Made by a program: the position numbers and the translations under genes
The notes under the pieces: generated by a model
Database searches by the model: none
Told to the model about the DNA's origin: nothing
What the model saw: only the letters and a program-made list of their open reading frames with translations
DNA from: Caldisericota bacterium
Lineage (GTDB): Bacteria; Caldisericota; Caldisericia; Cryosericales; Cryosericaceae
DNA: 49,863 nucleotides
NCBI GenBank assembly: GCA_030652945.1
Contig: JAUSAI010000027.1
Coordinates: forward strand, 1-49,863
Direction: 5' to 3'
Shown: in pieces, positions 40,681-48,844 of the stretch
Layout of the letters: every line of letters starts with the position of its first letter
Numbering within the stretch: the first letter of the stretch is position 1

Positions 40681-42033
40681 CTAGGTCAAGCCATCAAACG
40701 TCTTCCAGACTGCCTTTGCGATCTTCATGGATTCCTTCTCGAGACTTGTGCGGTCAACGCCCAGCACGTGGTGATCGCGCACGACGATGCGTCCATCGAC
40801 AATGACCGTATCCACCAGGTCTGCAGACATGCCGAAGAAGACGTGCCCGAAAGCACTGGCGGCAGTCAGCGGCGTGGGGCTGGCATAGTCCAGAAGGATG
40901 ACGTCCGCCACCGCTCCCTTCTCCAGTCTGCCGACAGTCCGTCCCGTCAGGTGGGACACGATATCGGCGTTGTGCTCGAACTGAGATCGCTGGATCTCCG
41001 ACCAGAAGCCTGACGGCTCGGCATAGCGATGCCGCATACTCACCAACGTGTTTCGGAACTCCTCAAACATGTTCGCGGAATACCCGTCCGTCCCTATGCC
41101 GACCTTGACATTGGAAGTGACCATGTCGCGCATGGCTGGAAGCCCGACGCCATTGTTCATGTTCGACATCGTATTGATGACCACAGGGGTCCGTGTCCGA
41201 GAGAGAATGCCAAGTTCTGACGCGTCAACCCCGATGCAGTGGACGGCCAGGGACCGCTCTCCGAGAAGGCCCGCATCAGCCAGTCGCTGGACAACGCGTT
41301 TCCCGTGGCGGCCAATGCTGTCTTGCTCGTCGACAGCTCCTTCTGCAACGTGAAGGTGATAGCCAACGTCGCGTGACCCGACCAGCTCGTGCAACGCCTG
41401 CAGTGTTACGTCCGAGACGGTAAAGGACGCATGCAGACCCACCATGCCCGACGCTAGGCCCTTCTGCTGGCCTACTTCGCTGATGAATCGCACATTCTCT
41501 TCTATGCCGTCGCGAGCCTGCTGCATTCCGTTTCTGTCGGTGACTTCATAGGACAGTACGTGCCGGACTCCAAGAGCGACCAGCGCATCAGACAGTGTCG
41601 AAAGGCTCCCAGTGACGAAATTGGGCGAAGCATGATGATCTACGATGCTCGTCGTTCCGCATCGTAGCGAATCCATACCGCTGAACATCGCGCTCATCCA
41701 GCAGGCGTCCTTCAAGAGCGATCGGTCCAGCCTCCACCAAAGATCCCGCAACACTTCGAGGAAGTCCCGGGACTCGCGTCCGACGGAGATTCCTCGTGCA
41801 TACAGGGAGTACAGGTGCATATGCGCATTGAGCAAGCCGGGGAGCAGTGTCATTCCCCTCGCATCGATACTCGTGTATCCCTTTGGAACAGTCAGGAGTC
41901 GTTCCGAGGGCACGTCTCCTGACGCGATGGCTTCAATGAAGCCATCGCGTGCCAGAAGCCAGCCGCGATCGATGACAAAGCCATCCGATGCGGGGTAGAC
42001 GATGCGGGCGTTCTGTATGAGGAGGTCGCTCAC
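40681..42033 (-). CDS. ssnA: SsnA-type aminohydrolase (amidohydrolase superfamily)
   Basis: A 450-residue metal-dependent hydrolase. Metal ligands are His71 and His73 (NAHMHLYS), His228 (HLHVAEG), His265 (VHCIGV) and Asp316 (GTDGYS), the set of deaminases such as guanine and cytosine deaminase. The segments LWWRLDR, TTSIVDHHASP and SNMNNGVG match the SsnA subgroup, linked elsewhere to selenium-dependent molybdenum hydroxylases and purine catabolism. Here its ATG overlaps the oxidoreductase gamma stop as ATGA, so it is coupled to 2-oxoacid oxidation. Substrate unknown. Confidence 0.88.
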   Translation of the reverse strand: MSDLLIQNARIVYPASDGFVIDRGWLLARDGFIEAIASGDVPSERLLTVPKGYTSIDARGMTLLPGLLNAHMHLYSLYARGISVGRESRDFLEVLRDLWWRLDRSLLKDACWMSAMFSGMDSLRCGTTSIVDHHASPNFVTGSLSTLSDALVALGVRHVLSYEVTDRNGMQQARDGIEENVRFISEVGQQKGLASGMVGLHASFTVSDVTLQALHELVGSRDVGYHLHVAEGAVDEQDSIGRHGKRVVQRLADAGLLGERSLAVHCIGVDASELGILSRTRTPVVINTMSNMNNGVGLPAMRDMVTSNVKVGIGTDGYSANMFEEFRNTLVSMRHRYAEPSGFWSEIQRSQFEHNADIVSHLTGRTVGRLEKGAVADVILLDYASPTPLTAASAFGHVFFGMSADLVDTVIVDGRIVVRDHHVLGVDRTSLEKESMKIAKAVWKTFDGLT

Positions 42034-42590
42034 CCGACGCTGTCCGATTTTGTCATAACGTAGTCGATTCCGGCCTGGATTGCACGACGATTCACTTCGA
42101 TGAGAGATGACTTCTTGCCTGTCAGATACACTTCGAGCGCTCCAAACACCGAATCGAGTCGGACGGGGCCTACCTTGCTGAGATAGACCCCCAGCAGGAC
42201 CATGTTCGTGAATTTCGAGTTTCCCAACTCCGACGCGATGTCCGTCGCCGGGATGTACACCGTTTCAATGTCAGATCGGTCACATCGACTCTCAACAAGC
42301 GTAGAGTCAACAATCAACAAGCCGCCCTTCGCAACGAGGGGCGCGAATTTGTCGAACGACTGTCTGTTGAAGACAATCGCTGATTGCGGCTCGGTCAGCA
42401 ACGGCGATGCGATAGGCTCGTCCGCGACCACCACAGCACAGTTGGCAGTCCCCCCGCGTTGCTCGGGACCATAGGATGGCAGCCACGTGACTTCCTTGCC
42501 TTCGTCCATGCCCGCATGTGCAAGCAGTTCGCCAACCAGCATGACTCCTTGCCCTCCGAACCCAGCAATGACGACGTTATGCTCCATCAC
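42030..42590 (-). CDS. 2-oxoacid:ferredoxin oxidoreductase, gamma subunit
   Basis: A 186-residue gamma subunit of the POR/VOR/KOR family. The FGGQGVMLVGELLAHAG start and SYGPEQRGGTANC block are its signatures. It completes the alpha-beta-gamma-delta complex and binds near the CoA/TPP interface. Overlaps with the beta gene and with ssnA are both ATGA. Confidence 0.93.
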   Translation of the reverse strand: MMEHNVVIAGFGGQGVMLVGELLAHAGMDEGKEVTWLPSYGPEQRGGTANCAVVVADEPIASPLLTEPQSAIVFNRQSFDKFAPLVAKGGLLIVDSTLVESRCDRSDIETVYIPATDIASELGNSKFTNMVLLGVYLSKVGPVRLDSVFGALEVYLTGKKSSLIEVNRRAIQAGIDYVMTKSDSVG

Positions 42591-43345
42591 AGCACCCCAT
42601 CTGCGACCTTGAACTCACCGAGCGGATAGTACGCGACGACTTCCTTGCGGATGTGGTCCATGGACTCGACGGGCGTCATCCTCCAGTTTGTCGGGCACGT
42701 TGACAGGCATTCGACCAGTGAAAACCCGATGCCTCGCACTTGTGCGTTGAACGCTTTCCGCATGGCATCTTTCGCCTTCCGGATGTTCGCTGGCGAGTCC
42801 AGCGAGACGCGGGCGATGTATGCCGGTCCATCAAGCTGTGCCAGCATCTCCGAGACTCGGATGGGCAAGCCGTTGGCTTGAGCAGTCCGGCCGAGAGGGC
42901 TGGTCGTCGTCTTCTGGCCAACCAGGGTCGTCGGCGCCATCTGCCCACCGGTCATGCCGTAGTTGCCGTTGTTGATGAAGATAACGGTAAGCGGCCAACC
43001 CCGTGCCGCAGCATGCACGATTTCGGCCATGCCAATACTCGCGACGTCGCCATCCCCCTGATAGGCAAAGACGAAGTTGTCAGGATTTGTGACCTTTATG
43101 CCTGTCGCCATTGCTGGCGCTCGTCCATGGGCGGCTTCGACACTGTCGAAGTTGAAGTACTCATAGCCGAGGACTGCGCAACCGACCGGCCACACCCCTA
43201 TGGTCTTGTCAAGAAGATCCATTTCATCGACCAACTCGGCGACAATTCGGTGCGCAATGCCGTGAGTACAGCCCGGGCAGTAGTGGGTGATCTTGTTGGC
43301 CCACGACCTTGGGCGTTCGTAGACGACCTTCACCTGTTCAGCCAT
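42587..43345 (-). CDS. 2-oxoacid:ferredoxin oxidoreductase, beta (TPP-binding) subunit
   Basis: The 252-residue beta subunit carries the TPP pyrophosphate motif GDGD...NNGNYGMTGGQ (about residues 96-133), plus an N-terminal CPGCTHG cluster-type motif and a conserved VGCAVLGYEY segment. It decarboxylates 2-oxoacids, passing electrons to a [4Fe-4S] cluster. It starts 4 nt after alpha. Most similar in motif to branched-chain (VOR) types. Confidence 0.94.
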   Translation of the reverse strand: MAEQVKVVYERPRSWANKITHYCPGCTHGIAHRIVAELVDEMDLLDKTIGVWPVGCAVLGYEYFNFDSVEAAHGRAPAMATGIKVTNPDNFVFAYQGDGDVASIGMAEIVHAAARGWPLTVIFINNGNYGMTGGQMAPTTLVGQKTTTSPLGRTAQANGLPIRVSEMLAQLDGPAYIARVSLDSPANIRKAKDAMRKAFNAQVRGIGFSLVECLSTCPTNWRMTPVESMDHIRKEVVAYYPLGEFKVADGVL

Positions 43346-43349
43346 GGGT

Positions 43350-44417
43350 CTACCGTCCTTTCAGCAGTTGCTCTTCAAAGGCCTGGAGGATCTCGCGCGG
43401 TCCCGGCACGACACCGCCTCCGCGACCGTACCAGCCAAGGGGCATTCTGTCGCACAACGTCAACTGCACATCTTCGAAAAGCTGTCGATAGGCCAGTTCT
43501 ACGGTGAGGGAACCCTTGAGCCTGCCTGCGTAGCTCTGGATCTGCTTCCTCGGGAATGGCCACACGGTAATCGGGCGAAGAAGCCCAAGTCTGATACCCT
43601 TCTCGCGCGCAAGCTTGACCGTCGTCTTGGCGATACGCGCCATAATGCCATAGGCGATGATTGCGTAGTCCGCATCATCCATGAGATACTCTTCCAGTCG
43701 GGACTCGGCAGCTTCGACGTCTGCATACTTCCTCTGCAGAGCCAGATTCCACTTCTCGAGGCCGGCGGCATCCAGCGTAAGGCTGGTGATGATATTGGGG
43801 TGCGTACGACCGTGCCGCCCCGTCGTGGCCCATTCGGGCGTGACCAGTGTGGACACGTCCACCGTCGTCTTGAATTCCACTGGCTCCATCATCTGGCCAA
43901 TGAGACCGTCCGTGATAATCATGACGACCATACGGTACTTCTCGGCCAGGTCAAATGCATCCACAAAGAGATCCACGCCCTCCTGAATGGAAGAGGGAGC
44001 CAGAACAATGCGTCGATGGTCACCGTTGCCACCACCCTTGACCGCCTGGAAGTAGTCGGCCTGCGCGGGTGCTATGTTGCCGAGGCCGGGGCCGCCACGC
44101 ATGACGTTCATCACGACACATGGAACGTTCGAACCGCTGATGTACGAAATCCCCTCCTGCATGAGCGAAATGCCGGGGCTGGACGACGACGTCATCACCC
44201 GCACGCCGGCACACGCAGCTCCATAGACCATGTTGATCGATGCGATTTCGCTCTCGGCCTGGACAAAGCGTCCGCCTACCTCTGGCATGCGACGGCTCAT
44301 GTACTCAGGGGTTTCGTTCTGGGGCGTAATCGGATAGCCAAAGTAGTATCGACAACCAGCTCTGATTGCTCCCTCGGCCAGAGCCTCGGCCCCCTTCATC
44401 AAGACCTTCTCACTCAT
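43350..44417 (-). CDS. vorB: 2-oxoacid:ferredoxin oxidoreductase, alpha subunit (VorB-like)
   Basis: A 355-residue alpha subunit. LMKGAEALAEGAIRAGC, FGYPITPQNE, AESEIASINMVYGAA, TSSSSPGISL and VMRGGPGLGNI are in family order and fit the 3-methyl-2-oxobutanoate (branched-chain) type best; 2-oxoglutarate or aromatic types are alternatives. It overlaps the delta gene as ATGA. Feeds acyl-CoA toward the butyrate kinase encoded upstream. Confidence 0.9.
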   Translation of the reverse strand: MSEKVLMKGAEALAEGAIRAGCRYYFGYPITPQNETPEYMSRRMPEVGGRFVQAESEIASINMVYGAACAGVRVMTSSSSPGISLMQEGISYISGSNVPCVVMNVMRGGPGLGNIAPAQADYFQAVKGGGNGDHRRIVLAPSSIQEGVDLFVDAFDLAEKYRMVVMIITDGLIGQMMEPVEFKTTVDVSTLVTPEWATTGRHGRTHPNIITSLTLDAAGLEKWNLALQRKYADVEAAESRLEEYLMDDADYAIIAYGIMARIAKTTVKLAREKGIRLGLLRPITVWPFPRKQIQSYAGRLKGSLTVELAYRQLFEDVQLTLCDRMPLGWYGRGGGVVPGPREILQAFEEQLLKGR

Positions 44418-44629
44418 GCCTTCACCTCTCGGCGCAGTTCAACAGCAAGATCGGGGCAAACCAGAACGCAGAAAGAGCAGCTGATGCATCTGTCCTGGGC
44501 GACGCATTCGGCAGGCCTGAATCCACGTGCATTGATTCTATCGCTGATGACGAGGATCTTTGCGGGGCAAACGCTCACGCACAAACCACAACTCTTGCAC
44601 CGCTGTTCGTCTATGAGCACACGTTCCAA
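44414..44629 (-). CDS. 2-oxoacid:ferredoxin oxidoreductase, delta (ferredoxin-like) subunit
   Basis: A 71-residue 2x[4Fe-4S] protein: Cys11, 14, 17, 21 and Cys48, 51, 54, 58. It relays electrons from the beta subunit to ferredoxin. It begins with TTG at 44629, 5 nt after a near-perfect GGAGGTGA SD, which decides the start. First of the four subunit genes. Confidence 0.94.
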   Translation of the reverse strand: MERVLIDEQRCKSCGLCVSVCPAKILVISDRINARGFRPAECVAQDRCISCSFCVLVCPDLAVELRREVKA

Positions 44630-44647
44630 GAATCACCTCCGGGTTAC

Positions 44648-45391
44648 TCAGAATCGTACCTGTGATCCAACGGTATCCAGTATACGGTTGAAGACGTCGA
44701 TGACCGCAAGCCTCTCCCGAGCATCCGCCGTCAACTGTCGCTCAAGGCCCTCCGCATACTCATGTGAAGCCACGACGGCAACAACGGGGACCTGCCACAC
44801 CATGCCTGCCGACTGGATGATGTCGAACCCTTGTTGAACGTCGCTCGCCGTTGTCTCGTCTTGCAGATTCGTGTTTGCCACGAGACCGGTAAGCTGTAGT
44901 CCTGTTCCCTGAACGATATTGTCTAGCACTTTCAGTATGCTCGTGGCGTCGCGCATACCTGGGCGAAGCGTGTTGATGACGACATAAAGACCGTAGCCCC
45001 TGGCGACAATGCTCCCGCGAAACTGCGCCAGCGTGCCAGCTCCCACAGCGTCTCCTCCGACATCAATGACTTTGATTGCCTCTGGATCGGACAAGAGAGC
45101 ATGAAGGCGGGCCGGAAACACCGGGAGATCGGCATGGAGCAACCGTGCCGGAGGCTCGACAATCTCGAGTCTTCGCGCCTGTTCGGGGGAAACCAGACGC
45201 ATCAAGTCGCGGAGACGGAAGTATGGCTTGACAACGTCAAGATCACAAACCATGACACGGGAGGGACCAGCCCCTACGAGAGAGAGGGCCAGATTGATGG
45301 TGAGTTCGGTCTTCCCTGAACCGGAAGGCCCTGCAATAACAATCGACTGCCCGATTCTGGGGGCAAAAAGGGAAGACAGGCTGTGAGCCAT
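44648..45391 (-). CDS. P-loop NTPase of unknown function (MinD/CobQ-like)
   Basis: A 247-residue nucleotide-binding protein. The Walker A is GPSGSGKT (21-28); a VCDLDVVKPYFRLRDL segment (about 48-63) resembles a SIMIBI switch I region, and KVIDVGGDAVGAG (about 107-119) stands where a Walker B would be. No membrane helix or partner domain is visible. ATG 45391 has AAGGGAG upstream; a 65-residue in-frame extension lies inside buk and is rejected. It sits between butyrate kinase and the oxidoreductase, so a role in assembling, loading or regulating that enzyme is possible. I do not recognise the family name. Confidence 0.8.
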   Translation of the reverse strand: MAHSLSSLFAPRIGQSIVIAGPSGSGKTELTINLALSLVGAGPSRVMVCDLDVVKPYFRLRDLMRLVSPEQARRLEIVEPPARLLHADLPVFPARLHALLSDPEAIKVIDVGGDAVGAGTLAQFRGSIVARGYGLYVVINTLRPGMRDATSILKVLDNIVQGTGLQLTGLVANTNLQDETTASDVQQGFDIIQSAGMVWQVPVVAVVASHEYAEGLERQLTADARERLAVIDVFNRILDTVGSQVRF

Positions 45392-45410
45392 CAAGGACTC
45401 CCTTGAGTGG

Positions 45411-46502
45411 TCAGCTGCACGAGTCGATGCCTCCTGCATATGAAAGGGCGGGAACTGAGCCATCGAGAACCCGCAGGGTCCCGACGGCCAGAGCACGCAT
45501 TTCGTCTTCCCCTGGGTACACTCGCACCGGAGCAATGAATTGAACACGGCGCGAGATCTCCTCGACGAGGACCTCGGAGCGGGCAATGCCGCCAGTCAAT
45601 ATGATGGCATCGACGCGTCCTTCCAGCGCTGTGGCCATCTCACCAACAGTCTTGGCGACGGCATAGGCCATAGCGGTGTACACCAACTGCGCGTGCAGGT
45701 CTCCACCCTCAATCCTGGTTTCGACGATCCTTGCATCATTGGTCTCAAGGTGGTTGACGAGGCCGCCCTTGCCCGCCAGCATCTTCATGACTTCGGCTTG
45801 TGTATATCGCCCAGAGAAACACATCTTGGCCAATCCGACGGCGGGCAGGCTCCCTGCCCTCTCGGGGGCAAAGGGACCGTCACCGTTCAGTGCGTTGTTC
45901 ACGTCAATGACTTTGCCATGCCGATGAGCTCCTACCGAGATTCCTCCTCCGAGGTGCACCATGATGAGGTCGAGGGCTTCATAGGGCTGGCCCATGTCGG
46001 CCGCAGCCTGTCGCGCGACAGCCTTCTGGTTCAAGGCGTGAAAGATGCTGCGTCGCTCGACGCCCTTGAGCCCCGACAGGCGTGCCAGGGGCTGAAGCTC
46101 GTCCACAACGACTGGATCCACGACGTATGCGGGGATGTTCGACTCCAGGGACAGCTCATAGCCAATACATGCCGCCAGATTGGACGCATGCACCCCTGCC
46201 GCGTGTTCCCTCAACTCCCGGACCATTTTCTCGCTCACGAGGTACGTTCCCGACCTGAGCGGATGCAGCAGTCCTCCCCTGCAGGCAATCGCGGACAGTT
46301 CCTGCCACACAGCGCGGTGACGTGAAAGGAAGTCTTTGGCAATCGCCAGCCTCATGGGAAGCTGATCCATGAGATCCCCGAATTGAGCAATGGTCGCCGC
46401 ATCGTGCGCGATCGTCTCGCTCACCGATTCTACATCGTCATGGAAGATTGCGAGCTTCGTGCTGGTAGAGCCCGGGTTGATGACCAGGATCGCGTATGGC
46501 AT
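45411..46502 (-). CDS. buk: Butyrate (branched-chain acyl) kinase
   Basis: This 363-residue acetokinase-family enzyme makes ATP from an acyl-phosphate. VINPGSTSTK starts the fold, VHLGGGISVGAH is the phosphate-binding loop, NGDGPFAPERAG and ILTGGIARSE are also typical. ATG 46502 is preferred because GGAGGT lies 5 nt upstream of it and abuts the alternative GTG. No phosphotransbutyrylase gene is in the window. Next to a branched-chain-type oxidoreductase, isobutyrate or isovalerate kinase activity is plausible. Confidence 0.93.
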   Translation of the reverse strand: MPYAILVINPGSTSTKLAIFHDDVESVSETIAHDAATIAQFGDLMDQLPMRLAIAKDFLSRHRAVWQELSAIACRGGLLHPLRSGTYLVSEKMVRELREHAAGVHASNLAACIGYELSLESNIPAYVVDPVVVDELQPLARLSGLKGVERRSIFHALNQKAVARQAAADMGQPYEALDLIMVHLGGGISVGAHRHGKVIDVNNALNGDGPFAPERAGSLPAVGLAKMCFSGRYTQAEVMKMLAGKGGLVNHLETNDARIVETRIEGGDLHAQLVYTAMAYAVAKTVGEMATALEGRVDAIILTGGIARSEVLVEEISRRVQFIAPVRVYPGEDEMRALAVGTLRVLDGSVPALSYAGGIDSCS

Positions 46503-46541
46503 GCACACCTCCGCCGATGACTCCGAGAGAATGTCAGCACA

Positions 46542-46566
46542 AGAGGGTGCAGCGAACGCACCCTCT
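46542..46566 (-). terminator. Hairpin between gdhA and buk
   Basis: AGAGGGTGC/GCACCCTCT: 9-bp perfect stem with a 7-nt loop, 19 nt past the gdhA stop. No U-tract follows. As no clear promoter is seen between it and buk, partial read-through could set the gdhA/buk ratio. Confidence 0.6.
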
Positions 46567-46584
46567 CTGCTTGCAGATTGCGGG

Positions 46585-47850
46585 TCAGCCTACCCAGCCA
46601 CGAATCTTGACAGCCTCTCCCACTCGTTCGACCGCGACCATGTCTGCTGCCATGCGCATCGTTACCTTGTCGGACTTGTGCTTGTTGTACATATCGTAGA
46701 CTCGCTCAAACGCCTCCGACATGACGCGGTCAAGCTTCTCGTGGACTTCCTTCTCTGACCAGTAGTAGCCGTAGTTGTTCTGCACCCACTCAAAATATGA
46801 GACGGTGACTCCTCCCGCATTCCCGAGGATGTCCGGGACAACGAACACTTCGTTCTTCTCGAGCACCTCATCAGCGTCGGGACTCACCCCGCCATTGGCG
46901 AGTTCCACCAGGACTCTGGCCTTGACGTCTTTCGCATTCTCCTTGACGATGGCATTCTGAAGCGCTGCCGGTATGTAGACGTCGACGTCCAATGCTCGCA
47001 ACTCCTCATTGGAGATGTTGTCGAGGCCCTTGTAGCCACGAACTGTGCCATTCTTGGTCTCGTACGCCTTGAGATCGTCCGGGTCGATGCCCTTGGGGTC
47101 GTAAACGCCTCCGCTGACCATCGTAATGCCAACGATCTTCGCGCCATCCTCGTGATGAAGGATGTGCGCAGCGTGGTAACCGACATTGCCGAATCCCTCG
47201 ATGGCAACGGTGGCACCTTTCAGGCTCATGTTCAGTTTCCTGGCCGCTATGCGCAAGCAGTAGACGCCTCCGAGTCCGGTTGCGGCAGTGCGTCCCAGCG
47301 AACCGCCGAGAATGAGGGGCTTTCCCGTCATAAGGCCGGGGGTATTGTGCCCGGACATTCTGCTGTATTCGTCGACCATCCATGCCATGATCTGGCCGTT
47401 GGTATTCACATCCGGAGCAGGAATGTCCCGATCGGGACCGATGAATGAACCGAGCGCTCGTACGTACCCACGCGACAGCCGCTCGAGCTCTCCCGAGGAC
47501 AATTTGCTGGGGTCGACTACGATGCCACCCTTGCCACCTCCGTAGGGCAGCCCGACGACTGCGCACTTCAGTGTCATAAGTGTCGCCAGCGCCTTCACAT
47601 CCTCCAGCGTCTCATCGTGGTGAAAGCGGACACCGCCCTTGGTTGGCCCGACAGCATCGTTGTGCTGGCATCGATATCCCTGGAAGACTCGTGTCGTGCC
47701 GTCATCCATGCGTACCGGGATGGAAACGGTGAGTGTTCTCAGGGGGTTCCGAATGATCTCGGTAATCTCGGGATTCTGGCCGACCTTGGCGCCAGCAATC
47801 TGGATTCTATCCTGGGCGACCTGGAACCAGTTCTTCTTTTCTCCAGCCAT
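46585..47850 (-). CDS. gdhA: Glutamate dehydrogenase
   Basis: A 421-residue hexameric-type enzyme interconverting glutamate and 2-oxoglutarate plus ammonium. Catalytic and substrate motifs: GPTKGGVRFH, LKCAVVGLPYGGGKGG, and IPAPDVNTNGQ; the dinucleotide fold has GFGNVG. The length fits the short thermophile/anaerobe type. Cofactor choice is not resolved. The ATG has GGAGG upstream. It stands first in the amino-acid fermentation group. Confidence 0.96.
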   Translation of the reverse strand: MAGEKKNWFQVAQDRIQIAGAKVGQNPEITEIIRNPLRTLTVSIPVRMDDGTTRVFQGYRCQHNDAVGPTKGGVRFHHDETLEDVKALATLMTLKCAVVGLPYGGGKGGIVVDPSKLSSGELERLSRGYVRALGSFIGPDRDIPAPDVNTNGQIMAWMVDEYSRMSGHNTPGLMTGKPLILGGSLGRTAATGLGGVYCLRIAARKLNMSLKGATVAIEGFGNVGYHAAHILHHEDGAKIVGITMVSGGVYDPKGIDPDDLKAYETKNGTVRGYKGLDNISNEELRALDVDVYIPAALQNAIVKENAKDVKARVLVELANGGVSPDADEVLEKNEVFVVPDILGNAGGVTVSYFEWVQNNYGYYWSEKEVHEKLDRVMSEAFERVYDMYNKHKSDKVTMRMAADMVAVERVGEAVKIRGWVG

Positions 47851-47932
47851 AGGAGCCTCCGTGCCGTGTAGTGCTGGCTCTCAGAGAGACTGGAGAGCTG
47901 TCCCGTTATGGGACTTTGAAACACCATATCGA

Positions 47933-47961
47933 ATACTAGCCCCATGTAGGGAGTAATGCAA
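47933..47961 (-). promoter_or_regulatory. gdhA: Possible promoter for gdhA
   Basis: On the minus strand: -35 TTGCAT (47956-47961), 17-nt spacer, -10 TAGTAT (47933-47938, 4/6 match). The leader of about 75 nt has a GTCCC/GGGAC stem. Weaker than the other promoters listed. Confidence 0.45.
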
Positions 47962-47991
47962 GGCCTTGTGAAAAAACAGGCAAACGAAATC

Positions 47992-48573
47992 TCAAATGGC
48001 GCTTCTGATAAGGTCGAGTACGTCGCTCTCACACTCGAAGATGTCCTCTTCGAAGACGACCTTCGGGAAGTGCCAGCTGCCGTAGAACTCCTCGTATTGG
48101 GTATTGAGGCTTTCGAGATAGTCTCCGCTGATGTTCTCTATACTGCGATTGCGTTTGCGGATGTTGCTCAGCAGCGCAGGAACGTCCCGTCTGAGATATA
48201 CCAGGAGATTCGGATTCGGGAGACGCCGCACCATGAGTTGATAGAGCCTGTCATAGGTGTCCCACTCATCCGAAGAGAGAAGGCCGTCGCGTAGAAGTGC
48301 CTTGGCGAAGATCTCACGATCCTCGTAGATGGAGCGATCCAGGATGGCGGGGACGTCGCTCATCAGGACATGGTTGAGAATCTGTTCGTAGCGAAGAGCC
48401 AGGAAGCTTATCTGGGTGGCAAACGCCCAACGCTTCATGTCCTGATAGTACAAGGAAAGGAACGGGTTCTCTCCAAAAGCCTCGAAGTAGACAGCAAAGC
48501 CAAATTCGCGTGAGATCATCTGTGCCAGCGATGTCTTACCTGCTCCGATGTTGCCTGCTATCACCAAGTACAT
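47992..48573 (-). CDS. Deoxynucleoside kinase (dGK/dAK type)
   Basis: A 193-residue salvage kinase. GNIGAGKT (7-14) is the P-loop, DRSIYED (79-85) has the catalytic-site Arg and Glu of the ERS/DRS motif, and RKRNRSIE is LID-like. Similar to Bacillus deoxyguanosine and deoxyadenosine kinases; preferred base not determinable. AAGGAGG precedes the ATG. Confidence 0.92.
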   Translation of the reverse strand: MYLVIAGNIGAGKTSLAQMISREFGFAVYFEAFGENPFLSLYYQDMKRWAFATQISFLALRYEQILNHVLMSDVPAILDRSIYEDREIFAKALLRDGLLSSDEWDTYDRLYQLMVRRLPNPNLLVYLRRDVPALLSNIRKRNRSIENISGDYLESLNTQYEEFYGSWHFPKVVFEEDIFECESDVLDLIRSAI

Positions 48574-48659
48574 GCTGCCTCCTTGCGTGTCGCATCAAGC
48601 AGGGTTCCGCTACGTCGTTCATCTGGGAAACCGCTGGAACACATCACCAATTCGTATTT

Positions 48660-48688
48660 ACCATAGCCAGGAATGGGCCACATTTCAA
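48660..48688 (-). promoter_or_regulatory. Possible promoter for deoxynucleoside kinase
   Basis: On the minus strand: -35 TTGAAA (48683-48688), 17-nt spacer, -10 TATGGT (48660-48665). Leader about 80 nt. The rest of 48574-48781 holds no gene or leader structure I recognise. Confidence 0.4.
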
Positions 48689-48781
48689 GCCTCTTGTCCC
48701 GCTGGGCGCCGCCCCGAGTACTGCGGTGGCTGGATGCCGATGAGACTTGCACCATCTCGCCTCGTTCCCATCAGCTCTTCT

Positions 48782-48809
48782 CTTGCAAAAAGGCGTCCGC
48801 ACCTATAAT
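48782..48809 (+). promoter_or_regulatory. proS: Promoter for proS
   Basis: A perfect -10 TATAAT (48804-48809) is preceded by TTGCAA at 48783 (15-nt spacer) or CTTGCA at 48782 (16 nt). The start would be near 48816, so the leader is only about 29 nt, too short for a T-box. Confidence 0.65.
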
Positions 48810-48844
48810 TGTTACGTTGCATCAAGACTCTTGTCCAGGAGGAA

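Noticed and set aside
45392-45586. 65-residue N-terminal extension of the P-loop NTPase
   Set aside because: It lies within buk in another frame, and the internal ATG at 45391 has a clear Shine-Dalgarno and begins the NTPase fold.
48574-48844. T-box riboswitch ahead of proS
   Set aside because: The likely promoter leaves a leader of only about 29 nt, and no T-box consensus or specifier loop was seen.
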